A DNA stretch of 64,000 bases, taken from contig NW_024609835.1 in assembly GCF_016920785.2 (NCBI RefSeq), positions 82,680,243 to 82,744,242 of the forward strand, in the 5' to 3' direction. The notes beneath the pieces are model-generated. The model was not told the origin of the DNA and made no database searches. It saw nothing but the letters and a program-made list of their open reading frames with translations. The DNA comes from Ixodes scapularis. Lineage: Eukaryota; Arthropoda; Arachnida; Ixodida; Ixodidae. The translations under genes were made by a program, and so were the position numbers. The stretch's first letter is position 1. Every line of letters starts with the position of its first letter. This document shows positions 32,832-44,551 of the stretch, in pieces.

Positions 32832-33735
32832 CTGCATCATCTTTTCTCAAATCATTAGTCTCTAATATGATACCGCTTTGTACGCTTATGTAAAATGCTG
32901 TATATAGTTTCTCCTCCCTTTTACAGTGTGACCGATCGCTCTTTTTATCAATGACATCATCTGAATAAATGTATATAAAAGATTTGTGCAAGTTTCATGA
33001 AACTGGAACTCAGAGTCACTTCTTGTATAGGACACTGCTAAGTGTAGGTTTTGAAAAGGGACCCTACTTTGGGGAGTTGTTTCTTCTTTCACAGTGCAAT
33101 GATGCAACATGTTTTTAATAGAAATGAATGCCGAAATAGAGTATAACAGGGTACCCAAATTTTAAAAAAATCGAAGGTGGTGTTTTTTTTTTATTCGCAT
33201 TGGAATTTTTCTTTGTTTGATTTTTTTCCCATGTTTGCCTAAATATATTGTAACTATTGTGTCACTCAGATACCTTATTTATTTTTTAAATAATAGCCAT
33301 ATATTAGTAAAAAATGTCTGCAAGTTATGTAATAATGATTAAATTATTTCATGAGATACAGATTTCCAAAGTTTGCCATTTGTCGTTCGAGCAGGCATGT
33401 TTGGCAATTTTTAGAAAACTAAATAAATTTTTAATAAATATTATTACTTTATATTACAAACAAGTTGCACCCATAGTTTGTTTGTAAAAAGTTTTAAAAT
33501 TCTCCTAATTTTATTGTTTTAATTATTCACTTTCAAACTTGCCCCCTCCATCAGTGCGCGTTATTGCTACTGTCCACCTCTCCCTGCCTTACGATATTTC
33601 TTGTCTCCAAATTTTTTTTCTGGTCAAAACTAAGTGTGGATTCGTTTATACCAGACACTAGACAATGTCATATAAAAACATCAGTTGATTTAAAAATGTC
33701 GACCAGCCACCCTTTGGTCGATCTTATCTGAAATC
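32832..33735 (-). repeat. Right terminal inverted repeat (0.90 kb)
   Basis: Inverse of 27258-28145. Confidence 0.85.
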
Positions 33736-34056
33736 ACCCTACTTCTTTCTTGGAAACAGGTCGATATTATATATTTTGATTTATTACAAGCTTTTGATAA
33801 GATCAACCACAAATTGCTTTTGTAAAAACCTTTATTGTATGGTGTAGCATTGCCAAATTTAAATTTGTTTAATGACTCTAGAAACTCGCAAGATGAGGAC
33901 GGCAGGGAGAAGCTTCAGTTGCCCTCGCTCCAATACGAGCTTCGTACCTTTGGCAATGCTTCAACCCCGGACATTTGTAAGACACGCCCAGACGTTCTCA
34001 TTCTGTTACGGACTATATCTAACATACCGCCCAAATTGTGTTTGGGTGTTGAGTAG
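33736..34056 (+). pseudogene. CR1/Jockey-like LINE reverse transcriptase, 3' part (split)
   Basis: Just right of the transposon the frame DIIYFDLLQAFDKINHKLLL (33760-33822) is a clear RT motif A (F.D..KAFD.V.H..LL), with the first catalytic Asp. A stop follows, then KPLLYGVALPNL fits the next conserved block (K...YG). The YADD box is not found. It belongs with 26830-27257, which ends at the preceding conserved block. Decayed. Confidence 0.65.
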
Positions 34057-34361
34057 ACTATTGTATGTTTTTGTACCGACGTGGGGTGGGGGGGAGGGGT
34101 GCCTGGAGGACTAAATGCAGGACAACAAGAGTTGCAGGGGGGAGCCTCTTACATTCGGCAATGCTTTGGCATCTTGCGAGCCTCCAGAATGCACGTGCCG
34201 ACAGAGCATGAAAAAAGGCGACAAGTGCTTGCTGGAAATTGGGTGCTAAGAGATACCAGGTGCCCTGCGTTTTTCATCTTGTAAGCGACTATTAGCAGCG
34301 AGATGTTCTGGTGACATCTTTTTTCGTTCACAACATCAGAGGCAGTTTGATACTTCAGCAC
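34057..34361. other. No gene recognised
   Basis: G-rich stretch at 34081-34100; otherwise featureless. Confidence 0.5.
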
Positions 34362-34445
34362 AGGCACGTAGCCCGGATTTTGTTTTGGGGGGAGGGGGGG
34401 CCGGGGGCCGCCAATAACAAAATGCTGTGTGAAGGGGAGGGGGGG
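34362..34445 (+). repeat. Fragment of poly-G hAT-like repeat, copy 2
   Basis: ACAGGCACGTAGCCCGGATT with a G-run and ACAAAATGCTGTGTGAAGGGG matches 7684-7775. Confidence 0.65.
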
Positions 34446-35086
34446 TACGATATACAAATAATTTATTTAGACACACAGGGTTGGCTCCCGGGGTGAAAAA
34501 CGTGTCAAAGAAAACTTGAGTGCCTGACGAAAGTGCCCGAGGCACATAATATGTGACGCTGAAAAGAGACCGTCATCATGTGGTCAAGGCATTTAGTGAT
34601 TCTTCAAACCACTGTTTTTCTTTTAAGTCTCTAAAGTCCTGAAGAAGGTTAGTCTGGCCGGTACATAATGTAAAATGATTTCAAAGGCTTTGTTAAGCAG
34701 GGCTTCTTACAGTTTATTAATAGGGCAAAGATTAGTCTCAATATCCCTGCCAAGAAATAAAAACATGTAACTAACGCTTTCGACATAGACATTAACATAC
34801 AAACTGTCACTGTCAAAATCTAGGGCTCATTGGCATCCAGGGCTCACCAGCACAGTTAGTCCTGGCTGCTGGCACGCAAGGCATCTGGTATCGTGGCAAG
34901 CTCGGCTGGCGGCGGTGGGTTAGAGCAGAGCCGTGTATACAGAGTTTGGTCAATGGGAGGCGCGGGCAGAGCCAGGGCGTGCACCAGACACAGAAAGTGG
35001 GCTAGACATGCTCCCTTGGCCCACCAGAAGCCTAAAATCCTTTAGCGGTGGTAGCGGGAAAATGTTTTGGTCCAAGGTATATGTTG
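34446..35086. other. No gene recognised
   Basis: No domain or repeat structure found. Confidence 0.5.
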
Positions 35087-35325
35087 GTATAAGGCAACGT
35101 TACTAAAACACTCAGTTGGGAAACTCCCATAGAGACAGCTTTAAAAAAATGGCCCCAATCTGTCTCCGAGCACCGAGCTAATGACGAACAGAACGCCACC
35201 ATTTCTCCCGCAGCGGCAACTCGAGAGCTGCACCTGACTTCTATTTTAGCTTTAAGAACAGATACAGCGGTAGACGTTACAGGGGTGCCACCCCTGTCTC
35301 CCCGGCGGACGCGCCGCAGTCAACT

Positions 35326-36421
35326 GTTTGTTGTTGCAAAACGTTTATAGTAAGAAAAAAGAAAAGTCTTGCGACTGAAGTCTTTAGACTTTAAAAAATG
35401 TGAGGGGGGGGGGGGGGAGGGGAGGGGAGGGGTCGCGCAGGTACAGGAGCTTGCTACGCGGTGCCTAGATGAATCTTTTTATTCCTGTAGAGGCGATGAA
35501 GTCTAGGAGACTCTTAAGCAGCTCCTTATTGGGTTCTGTATCTTCTAACGCTTGTAATGGTTGGGTCCATTCTTCATAACTTATTACCCTTGCTGAGGTC
35601 TTATGCTTCATCCTCTTTTCTTTCCAGCACTCGCATTCCCAAAACATATGCCTTAGGCTTCCTGTAGTCTGTTCGCAGAAGCGGCAGCCGCTATCTTGGC
35701 TTATGCCTTTTCTACTAAGCGTACATGGGTCGTTCGTGGCTTCAGAGTGCAACCTCCTAATGCAAACCCTTTGCCACCTACTGAGCCTCATTGTTGGTAG
35801 GGCAGGAGGGATAGGTTTAAGGGCATTAAGTCTGGCCCTTCTTCGTTCCTTATTGACGTCCCTGGCCTCGTGAGGAGCGACGACAAACGGGTCCCGTTGC
35901 TCGACGGGCACGATGGCTGGAAGCGTCGATTGGTGGCGATAGTATTGGAAGATTATCTCCGCCTTGGCTTCCCGCTCGGCCCTCTCTTGTCCAAGGATCC
36001 CTGAGTGACCGGGAACCCACTCCAGGTAGAAGTTAGTGTCCTTGCTTCTTGCTTCTTTGATGTTTATCATGATCTTTTGTGCTGCCTTGTCCATGGTGCA
36101 TGGGTTTCGAAGTTCCTCGATGGCATCTCCAGAGTCCGAGAAGAGGTATATAGTCTTCTTTTCTTCATGGCAGTGGCTCTGTATGGCGTCGGCCACTGCT
36201 TCTAGTTCGGCCCTTTTCACGTGGGTTCCTTCTTCCAGGCGCCTTCGCCCATAGTTGTTCTTTGTCGTGTTAAACCATGCACAAGCCGCGTTTCCCTCCT
36301 TAGTAACTGTTGCATCGGTGTAGATGACCTGGGTGGTTTCTTTTTTCTGCAGTTTTTTTACTCTCCTCAGGTGCTTCATCCCCGCAGTTTCCCTGTCCCT
36401 GACCTGGTCTCTTTTGTCCCA
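35326..36421 (-). mobile_element. 5'-truncated LINE (I/Jockey-type with RNase H)
   Basis: CAGTCAACT occurs at 35317-35325 and 36422-36430, a probable target duplication. The insert carries the C-terminal end of a LINE ORF2 and a 3' UTR with a C/T-rich run (G-rich on the plus strand at 35402-35434). Confidence 0.7.
35465..36421 (-). pseudogene. LINE ORF2 C-terminus: RNase H domain plus CCHC motif
   Basis: RNase H removes the RNA strand during LINE cDNA synthesis. The open frame runs 36421-35465, with its first ATG at 36379. Catalytic residues are visible in order: Asp in VIYTDATV, Glu in KRAELEAVADAI, Asp in YLFSDSGDAI and His in EWVPGHSGILG. A CX2CX8HX4C motif follows (CRFCEQTTGSLRHMFWEC), usual at the end of I- and Jockey-group ORF2. 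The endonuclease and RT were lost by 5' truncation, so the fragment is not a working element, although this 304-residue stretch has no internal stop, which suggests a recent insertion. Confidence 0.85.
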
Positions 36422-36814
36422 CAGTCAACTACCGAACTTAAAATGCACCTAGGGCGGGACGCGCTACCTGAAAGGCCCGCTGAGGCATGGTTGTAAAAAA
36501 ACAATATTAATTGTTCCGCAAAACCTTGCGAACTAAAGATGATACAAACATCACGCTCCCATCATTTGGTACTAAACTCCAATAAATTTCATACAAAAAG
36601 AGTCTTTTCCGTTTGTTTTTGCGCAAAAACAGGCTTTCAAAAAGCTCAAGGTGACTAAGTACAGACAAATGATAAAGAGTGGCGCTGTTGTCGCATTTAG
36701 CTCGGTCTCGGTGGACGCCAGCGGCCCAGGTTTCGACGGCGAATTTCCCAACTGAGTGTTCTAGTAACGTTGGTATAAGGTCTTAATAAGTGCGTGAGAG
36801 TGAAGTGCAGTAAC

Positions 36815-37728
36815 CAGTGTTGCCAACTCAAAATTTAAAAACCCGCTGTCGGAATCCCGAAAGCCGCTTAAAAACCGCTAAATCCAAAACACTGCGCAAA
36901 ACGACTTTCTAAACTTTTTTTTTTTGCTTTAATTCTGGACAAAGGTGTAATAATAGTGTAGATCATATCAATGTCATCTGAAAGGAAGCTTTCCTTTTGT
37001 TTTGGCTAGAAATCTGTCACGCCACGCCACAGTTCACCCAGGTGATCCCAAGCCAAAATTGCAGAGTGAGCGCATACGAACACGGCAAGGGACCCTTCAG
37101 CAGTGAGTGACTAGTTAGCCCCGTTCAACTTGTAGAGTCGCCTGCTACCAGAGGAGAAAGGCGCAGCGGCCGAAACATGCTTCTTCGTTGCAGCGTGCAT
37201 GACCAAATCCACATTCTTCACAGACAGTTCCTTTTTGAAATAGCGGCACCTGGCTCGTCTGCTATCACCAGGAACCTCCAGTAACCAGTCTTTAAGTTAA
37301 GGGTCTTATAGCCAGTCTTTTCTAAATTTTTGAGTTTACTTCACCACTCCCATTTCACGAAACAGTGACAAAAACGTCAAAGGAAAATTGGAACATCCAT
37401 GCAGTTCAAACCTGCGCGCACAAAACGGGGAGGCAGGTTCCGATGTTCGACGTCGTAATGTTTTGATGACGTCACACGCGTTACTCTCACAAACCAGAAC
37501 ATTACTGAGAGTAAGCGAAGACGACTGTGGCTTATTATCCTTATCATTACGGATATGAAAGGTGCATCGTTGACAGTAAATCGATATAACTTCTAAATCG
37601 CTAAAAAACCGTCAAGGTTACATAAAACCGGCTAAAAATCCCGCCACCCGCAAAACAATAATTTATCCCCCTAAACAGAACCGAAAACCGCTAAGTTTAG
37701 CGGAAAAACCGCTAAATTGGCAAGACTG
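36815..37728. mobile_element. hAT MITE (CAGTGTTGCCAACT family), 0.9 kb
   Basis: Left end CAGTGTTGCCAACT; right end mirrored as CAGTCTTGCCAATT. Flanking octamers GCAGTAAC and GTAGCAAC agree at six of eight positions. Both ends carry repeated AACCGCTAAA words. Confidence 0.75.
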
Positions 37729-39872
37729 GTAGCAACCCTTTATGGTTCGAAATAGGGTGCACGTGATGTTTCGATCATGATCATGCAGTAAGATGTAAAA
37801 ATCCAATGCTCCACTCAACTCCGTTTTGCTTGGACAGTGTGACCGCTCGGACGGAAGATTCCCGGCCCTCGGCGCTTGGCATACGGATTATGTCGGTCGT
37901 TTCGCTAGTCACACTCTTCCACCATGATTGAAACATTACGTGCACCATATTTTCAGTCACCGAGAGTTACTCCGACGCACTCGTAAGGTTTGTTTCTTGC
38001 GACCACCACCAGGGTATTATTTTCGGCTTATGGTTGGCCACATTCGAATTTCTGTAGATGCCCTGGAACACGCCCGGCCCGCTTTCGGCCAATGGCGCCT
38101 CCTCATTTGTCTCCTTTACTTCCCAACGAATGGCCAGACTCTACATATACGGCTCTGGGTTACAGGTGCGGTCCTCTCATCGAGTGAACAGGGTCAGCTC
38201 TGGTTGTTGCCCCAACCGGCAGCCACCGCCAGAAAAGTCAAGTGTCGTGCTTTTGCCTGCAATCAAATCTCGGCCCAAGATCACGGCCACCACAATTTCA
38301 CAGTGCTGATTCTGTTCCTGTTAAGCTGCATTTGCAGCATCAGGGCTCCTCCAGGTGATGATGCTGTGCCAGAGGGTAATTGTAAGCGTGTACACATATT
38401 GAGGCTTACCTCTTTCGCTTTCGGGAGTTCAAAGCAAAGTCTCCTGTAAGAGATATAATGGCCCCACCACGCAAAAGCATGACGGCATACCGATGGGATC
38501 AGTGTCACTGCCTCACTGCTCCCAGGGACGGTAACGGCCAAAGGTCACTGGCTGTTTGGGTTCAGCATCTCTGATGGTTTCTTTGGCCATTCGTCGGCAC
38601 GGCGTTCCACCTTTGCTTGTTTTTAGGTTCTGCCAATCACCGCTTTTGAAGATGGTCAGGCTGCTCAGACTCGTGGCAGTGGACCGACGACAGGTGCCTG
38701 CCTAGGTTCTCTTGTACCAAGGTTTCCTTTGGACCGCCTCTCATCTGAATTTGCTCTCTGCAGTGAGTGCAGATAACAAAGAAGCCATCAGGTCGACGAG
38801 AGCACTAGGAGACGCAAAGATGTAAGGCAACGCACGACACTTGAGCAATGAAAGGGAAGTCAGCGGCTGAATTCACTGAACCGCGTGTGCTAAAAGTGCG
38901 AGCTAGTGCAATTGCTTACGATCACGTGGTACGGCGCTCCTGTAGCGGGTGCTCCAGGCATGGCAATGAAGGCTACTCGCTCACCGCTTGCACGGCCTTC
39001 GCAGCTCTTCTATGCAAGGGAGATAATTCGTCGTATTACACACAGGTACAGCTCCAGAAAAGTGCATACAAAAAATTACTGTGGCTGGGCTCTGTCGCCT
39101 CCGGTACACGTAATCTTCATTTGCAGCAGAAGTGACGTTAAAGCAAGGGTGCAGGCGAGCTGGTTGAATATAGACATTTTAACCCTTGAGAGTCGGGACA
39201 TGGAGGACAACACGACACAGGTCTCCAAACCAACTCCGAACTACATAATTCTTTTCTCACATCACGCACAGCTCTAAATTCACGACTATTAGTCCTAAAC
39301 GAACTGTCAACAGTGGAGATTTTGTGCGCTGCCTCATGAATATTCGTTGCTACTTGAGGGTTTTACGTTCAAACAAAACTGGGGGCTTTTTTTCTAATAC
39401 ACGGAAACCCGAGGCAGACAAGGGTACATCACAAGGATCATAAATCTGACTCCTTTCGAAATCCGGTGCGCTACGAAAGGTCCCAATGAAGCTACTCACT
39501 GAAGATGTAGAACGAAGGTCTGAAGCTTCCGTACTTTAGCTCCGCGAAACTTGTAACAGTTGGGTTCTTTTCGACAACCAAAGGCGATGATAGGAGTCTT
39601 GTTTCAGTCGATACCAAGCCTTGAAGTCCAGCGAGGAGGTGAAGTTCCCACCGGTTACAGCAACCCACAGCTTAGTTAACACTTTATGAACGAACTTAAG
39701 TTGATCACACTTGAGGATTCTTCCCTTAAAACGAAACTGAAGGTTTGCAGAAGTCAGATATCTGAAATCAGAACCTCCACCACATCGTTTCCGTAGTAAA
39801 AGGCTGAAGTAGATAGCGTCCGACTCCGTACGCAGCACGATGACCAAGCTGACGTAAAACAAACAGCGCATG
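37729..39872. other. No gene recognised; one dispersed repeat
   Basis: The 173-aa frame at 37928-38449 (+) has no domain and overlaps other open frames. 39132-39263 recurs directly at 47407-47535 on the other side of the Penelope insertion. Confidence 0.5.
39132..39263 (+). repeat. Direct repeat, copy 1 (pair at 47407-47535)
   Basis: Shared words include GCGAGCTGGTTGAATA and CACGACACAG; about 85-90% identical by eye. Nature unknown. Confidence 0.75.
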
Positions 39873-39885
39873 CTAATCTAGGTCT

Positions 39886-40321
39886 GCAGTAATGTTTGGA
39901 GGTGGGCTAGTCGGTGATGCATTGTAAACATAGAAATAAAACAGCGCAAACAAACACAAGGACAAGTAGAAGGAGGGACACAGACACAGCGCTGACTCAC
40001 GACTTACTTTCTTTCTCATCTTTTTAAAACATTTCAACATAAGAAAAAAAGAAATGAAAAATAAAAGAAGAAGAATCCAGCATGTAGGATATCCTCTCTG
40101 TCATATGCCATCTGAGGAATTTTTTACACAAACTAAACATTATATACCATTACAACAAAAGAACCAAATTAAAAAAAGCCAAAAACCACAGCGCAAGCCC
40201 TAATGCTCTGTGCGTACCTGTCTTGCACGCGGACTCTTGGTATGTCGGAACCCTTTCCTGGCTGCATGTAGGCACGCGCCTGTGGTTATAGGATCACTCC
40301 CATGGAAGCAGAGAGAAAGTG
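39886..40321 (-). repeat. Penelope pLTR, copy 1
   Basis: 436 bp; equal in length to 42703-43138, from which it differs at only two positions that I can see. It ends with the leader containing AAACAAACACAAGGACAAG. Confidence 0.9.
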
Positions 40322-42748
40322 TTAAAAAGACGTGCCTAAACTCCGAAGAAACTCGAACTCTTCACTGTATAACGTCACTGACTCTGAACTGACGCATAGA
40401 TCGGGACCGTGTTGTCGAATGTAAAACGCTTCATGAATTTCCCTTGCCATTTTTTGTGAATGTTTAGCCAAAATTTCAATGTCACTTAATCGAGGGGAAC
40501 AACCACACCTATCACAATGAATGGCTAGGTGACCCGAAGGTGAAGACCCCAAAGACAGATAGTGCTCCCGAGCTCGAACATTAATACATCTGCCCGTCTG
40601 CCCAATATACACTTCCCCACATGAAAACGGTATTTTATAAACGACCCCCACAGCACAAGCTACATATTTGATGCGATGGTTTATTCCACACCCTACACGC
40701 TGAAGTCCTGCTCTCTCAATGGACGCACACAAACGGGATAACTTGGAAGGTGCTGAAAAGACTATGGGAACTCCGTATTGAACCGCCACTTTTTTGATCC
40801 TGTGGGAAAAACTGTGCAAATATGGTATTACCACCGGTCGAGAGGCAGGCTTTTGTCTAACATTGTCAAGTATGTTAAGGGGATTCCTGAATAATTTTAA
40901 AAGTGACTCCGCTACCCCCACTATGACAAGTTTCGGGAAACCCGCTTTTGTTAACCTATCTACTTGACACAGAAAGCTGTTGAAACTTCTGTGAACAAAG
41001 GATTTCAATAAAGAAGCTCTCAAACATGATTTTGCAATAGCTCTTTTTACAACTTTTGAGTGCGTTGATTCATAGCTAAGGAGGGACTTTTTTGTTCTAG
41101 GCTCATAAGCCCAGCATAGGTGACTCGTTTCAAGACGAATGTTGAGGTCCAAAAATTGCAAAGCTTTTTTAGTTGGAACCTCATTCGTAAACCGCAGACC
41201 TCCAGAGCACTCCCGAAAGGTGTCTAATAACTCTGAGACCAAGTCAGCACTTCGTGAGCCCTGCTTAGGTTTAAACACCACCAGGTAATCGTCAACATAC
41301 CTGAAGACTTTCAAAAAACGATCATCTAACCTTTCTGCAATAGCACAATCACAACCTGCTAGGTAGATGTCACTCAATATAGGAGCAACACTAGACCCAA
41401 TGCAGATCCCGGATTTTTGCAGAAACGTGTTGCCCTCAAAAGAAATAAAAGTGGACTCTAAGCAAAAGCGGAGAAGATCCAAAAACTTTTCCACAGCAAT
41501 ACCAGTCGAATTCTGGAAGGCAACAGAACCGTTTAAGTCAATGCAAAGTTGAACCGCTTCAATGAGACCTCCATGAGGAATAGAGTAGAAAAGGTCTTCC
41601 ACGTCAATTGAAACCAGATCACAAGATCCAGGGTTGTCATTGCTTAGATAATCTACCAATTCGTCAGAGTTTTGAACTAAAAAAGGATCAGTTAACTTCA
41701 AAGAAGATAGGTGATGCTGGAGATACTTCGAGACATGCAGCTGCCATGACTCTCTCTGTGTAACAATCGCCCTGAACGGCATAGTGTCCTTATGGGTCTT
41801 CACAGAGAAGAAAACCTCCAGATTGAGACCACGAGCCGCCTGGACAGACTTCCTGAGCCTTTCTAAACCAAGCTGCTTACAAAGTTACTCAGCACGCGTC
41901 TTCACCTTGCTTAGTACCACATCTGGAACAGGTTTGAAATTTTTTGACACGGCTTGTGTAGACTTTTCCTTAAATATATGTTCTGGCACAACTACAAATC
42001 CTCCCTCCTTATCTGAAACCAGCAGCTTTAACTTACAGTGTTTGAAAAAAGAAACAATAGGGCCAAAATGAAATCGATGTACAGATTTCCTGGTGTCCCT
42101 ACGTAAGCTTTCTACACAGTCTAGGATACACATGTCTTTTTTCTCAGCAACAGTCTTCTCAGCTATCCGTCTCACAAGGGAGAGCATCTCGGGGGGCTTC
42201 ACGAGCGGCTCAGTAGCATACTTTGGGCCCTTATTCAATATGCTTGTGATAGAAGCAGGTGCAGTTGCATCACCTAAAAACACAACGCTATTCCCTGCAG
42301 GAGGCGGGTCTTTGTGTTTCTTAGGGAACGTGGAACGTAGATGCAGCCATAAGAACTCAGTAATACGTGAAGACTCCAATTGACACGCACGGAGTTTTCT
42401 CCTGGCGCTGTGTTCGTTAGTACACGTGTTATAACACCACACTTTTAAGCAGTCATGCAGAAGTCTGACTTGCCTCCAATGTTCCGAGCGGAGAATCTTG
42501 CATACGCGCTTGGCATGTCCAGATGACGGAGACGTCAATCCAAAAAGGCTTAATACCTCAGGGGGGTAATTGCCTTTCTTTGCAGCGTACCCATATTGCC
42601 TTGCTTTGCACGTAGAAACAGCGATGGCATTGACATAGAAGATGTCTTGATGTGGAAGATTGAAGGAACACATAAAAGGGCCCGATGTAAAAGAAAGGAA
42701 CTGCAGTAATGTTTGGAGGTGGGCTAGTCGGTGATGCATTGTAAACAT
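40322..42748 (-). pseudogene. Penelope-like ORF, unit 1: RT + GIY-YIG endonuclease, one nonsense codon
   Basis: Penelope elements use a telomerase-related reverse transcriptase fused to a GIY-YIG nuclease. The first ATG is at 42748 (MFTMHHR), inside the leader. The frame is open to 41885, where a TAA replaces the CAA present in unit 3, and then continues in the same protein sequence to 40322. RT motifs: SIDVEDLFYSIPHGG, GICIGSSVAPILSDIYL and the catalytic FRYVDDYLVV. The endonuclease follows with VYKIPFSCGEVYIGQTGR and a Cys/His cluster (HLAIHCDRCGC). Apart from the single stop it is the most complete unit here. The ORF faces left; unit 3 is its mirror image. Confidence 0.9.
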
Positions 42749-43138
42749 AGAAATAAAACAGCGCAAACAAACACAAGGACAAGTAGAAGGAGGGACACAG
42801 ACACAGCGCTGACTCACGACTTACTTTCTTTCTCATCTTTTTAAAACATTTCAACATAAGAAAAAAAGAAATGAAAAATAAAAGAAGAAGAATCCAGCAT
42901 GTAGGATATCCTCTCTGTCATATGCCATCTGAGGAATTTTTTACACAAACTAAACATTATATACCATTACAACAAAAGAACCAAATTAAAAAAAGCCAAA
43001 AACCACAGCGCGAGCCCTAATGCTCTGTGCGTACCTGTCTTGCACGCGGACTCTTGGTATGTCGGAACCCTTTCCTGGCTGCATGTAGGCAAGCGCCTGT
43101 GGTTATAGGATCACTCCCATGGAAGCAGAGAGAAAGTG
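42703..43138 (-). repeat. Penelope pLTR, copy 2 (between units 2 and 1)
   Basis: Junction of head-to-tail units; provides the leader and start codon for unit 1. Confidence 0.9.
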
Positions 43139-44078
43139 TTAAAAAGACGTGCCTAAACTCCGAAGAAACTCGAACTCTTCACTGTATAACGTCACTGACT
43201 CTGAACTGACGCATAGATCGGGACCGTGTTGTCGAATGTAAAACGCTTCATGAATTTCCCTTGCCATTTTTTGTGAATGTTTAGCCAAAATTTCAATGTC
43301 ACTTAATCGAGGGGAACAACCACACCTATCACAATGAATGGCTAGGTGACCCGAAGGTGAAGACCCCAAAGACAGATAATGCTCCCGAGCTCGAACATTA
43401 ATACATCTGCCCGTCTGCCCAATACACACTTTCCCACATGAAAACGGTATTTTATAAACGACCCCCACAGCACAAGCTACATATTTGAATCGATGGTTTA
43501 TTCCACACCCTACACGCTGAAGTCCTGCTCTCTCAATGGACGCACACAAACGGGATAACTTGGAAGGTGCTGAAAAGACTATGGGAACTCCGTATTTAAC
43601 CGCCACTTTTTTTATCCTGTGGGAAAAACTGTGCAAATATGGTATTACCACCGGTCGAGAGGCAGGCTTTTGTCTAACATTGTCAAGTATGTTAAGAGGA
43701 TTCCTGAATAATTTTAAAAGTGACTCCGCTACCCCCCACTATGACAAGTTTCGGGAAACCCGCTTTTGTTAACCTATCTACTTGACACAGAAAGCTGTTG
43801 AAACTTCTGTGAACACAGGATTTCAATAAAGAAGCTCTCAAACATGATTTTGCAATAGCTCTTTTTACAACTTTTGAGTGCGTTGATTCATAGCTAAGGA
43901 GGGACTTTTTTGTTCTAGGCTCATAAGCCCAGCATAGGTGACTCGTTTCAAGACGAATGTTGAGGTCCAAAAATTGCAAAGCTTTTTTAGTTGGAACCTC
44001 ATTCGTAAACCGCAGACCTCCAGAGCACTCCCGAAAGGTGTCTAATAACTCTGAGACCAAGTCAGCACTTGGTCTCAG
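43139..44078 (-). pseudogene. Penelope-like ORF, unit 2: C-terminal part only
   Basis: Corresponds to the region from after the YVDD box to the stop. The part 44078-43692 carries the RT thumb (FLDLNIRLETSHLCWAYEP) and 43651-43139 the GIY-YIG nuclease. They are out of frame because a C5 run has become C6 (43732-43737). The 5' end stops at the inverted junction at 44063. The catalytic RT core is missing. Sequence is otherwise nearly identical to units 1 and 3. Confidence 0.88.
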
Positions 44079-44080
44079 AG
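44049..44080. repeat. Inverted junction between minus and plus Penelope units
   Basis: CTCTGAGACCAAGT, four bases, then ACTTGGTCTCAGAG: a perfect 14-bp hairpin made by the switch from minus to plus orientation. The plus copy resumes at 44087 with its 3' end (TTTCTTCGGAGTTTAGG). Confidence 0.9.
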
Positions 44081-44115
44081 TTGCCTTTCTTCGGAGTTTA
44101 GGCACGTCTTTTTAA

Positions 44116-44551
44116 CACTTTCTCTCTGCTTCCATGGGAGTGATCCTATAACCACAGGCGCGTGCCTACATGCAGCCAGGAAAGGGTTCCGACATACCAA
44201 GAGTCCGCGTGCAAGACAGGTACGCACAGAGCATTAGGGCTCGCGCTGTGGTTTTTGGCTTTTTTTAATTTGGTTCTTTTGTTGTAATGGTATATAATGT
44301 TTAGTTTGTGTAAAAAATTCCTCAGATGGCATATGACAGAGAGGATATCCTACATGCTGGATTCTTCTTCTTTTATTTTTTATTTCTTTTTTTCTTATGT
44401 TGAAATGTTTTAAAAAGATGAGAAAGAAAGTAAGTCGTGAGTCAGCGCTGTGTCTGTGTCCCTCCTTCTACTTGTCCTTGTGTTTGTTTGCGCTGTTTTA
44501 TTTCTATGTTTACAATGCATCACCGACTATCCCACCTCCAAACATTACTGC
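44116..44551 (+). repeat. Penelope pLTR, copy 3
   Basis: Same 436-bp unit in plus orientation, leading into unit 3. Confidence 0.9.

Larger units (their letters stand above)
27258..33735. mobile_element. 6.5-kb DNA transposon with ~0.9-kb terminal inverted repeats
   Basis: Left arm 27258-28145 and right arm 32832-33735 are inverted homologues starting GATTTCAG(T/A)TAAGATC. Both encode the same spurious peptide (LLYSISAFISIKNMLHH). Inside are a degenerate transposase gene and a GC-rich palindrome array. It interrupts a LINE RT whose two parts flank it. No target duplication was identified, so the exact ends may be off by a few bases and the superfamily is open. Confidence 0.75.
35095..36772. 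mobile_element. hAT-like TIR element with 8-bp TSD, hosting a LINE
   Basis: Ends CAACGTTACTARAACACTCAG are inverted (35095 and 36772) over about 30 bp, and GTATAAGG lies outside on both sides (35087-35094, 36773-36780). Removing the LINE leaves about 570 bp, a typical MITE size. Superfamily inferred from the 8-bp duplication. Confidence 0.85.

Noticed and set aside
37928..38449. 173-residue plus-strand frame
   Set aside because: No recognisable domain; competing open frames on both strands.
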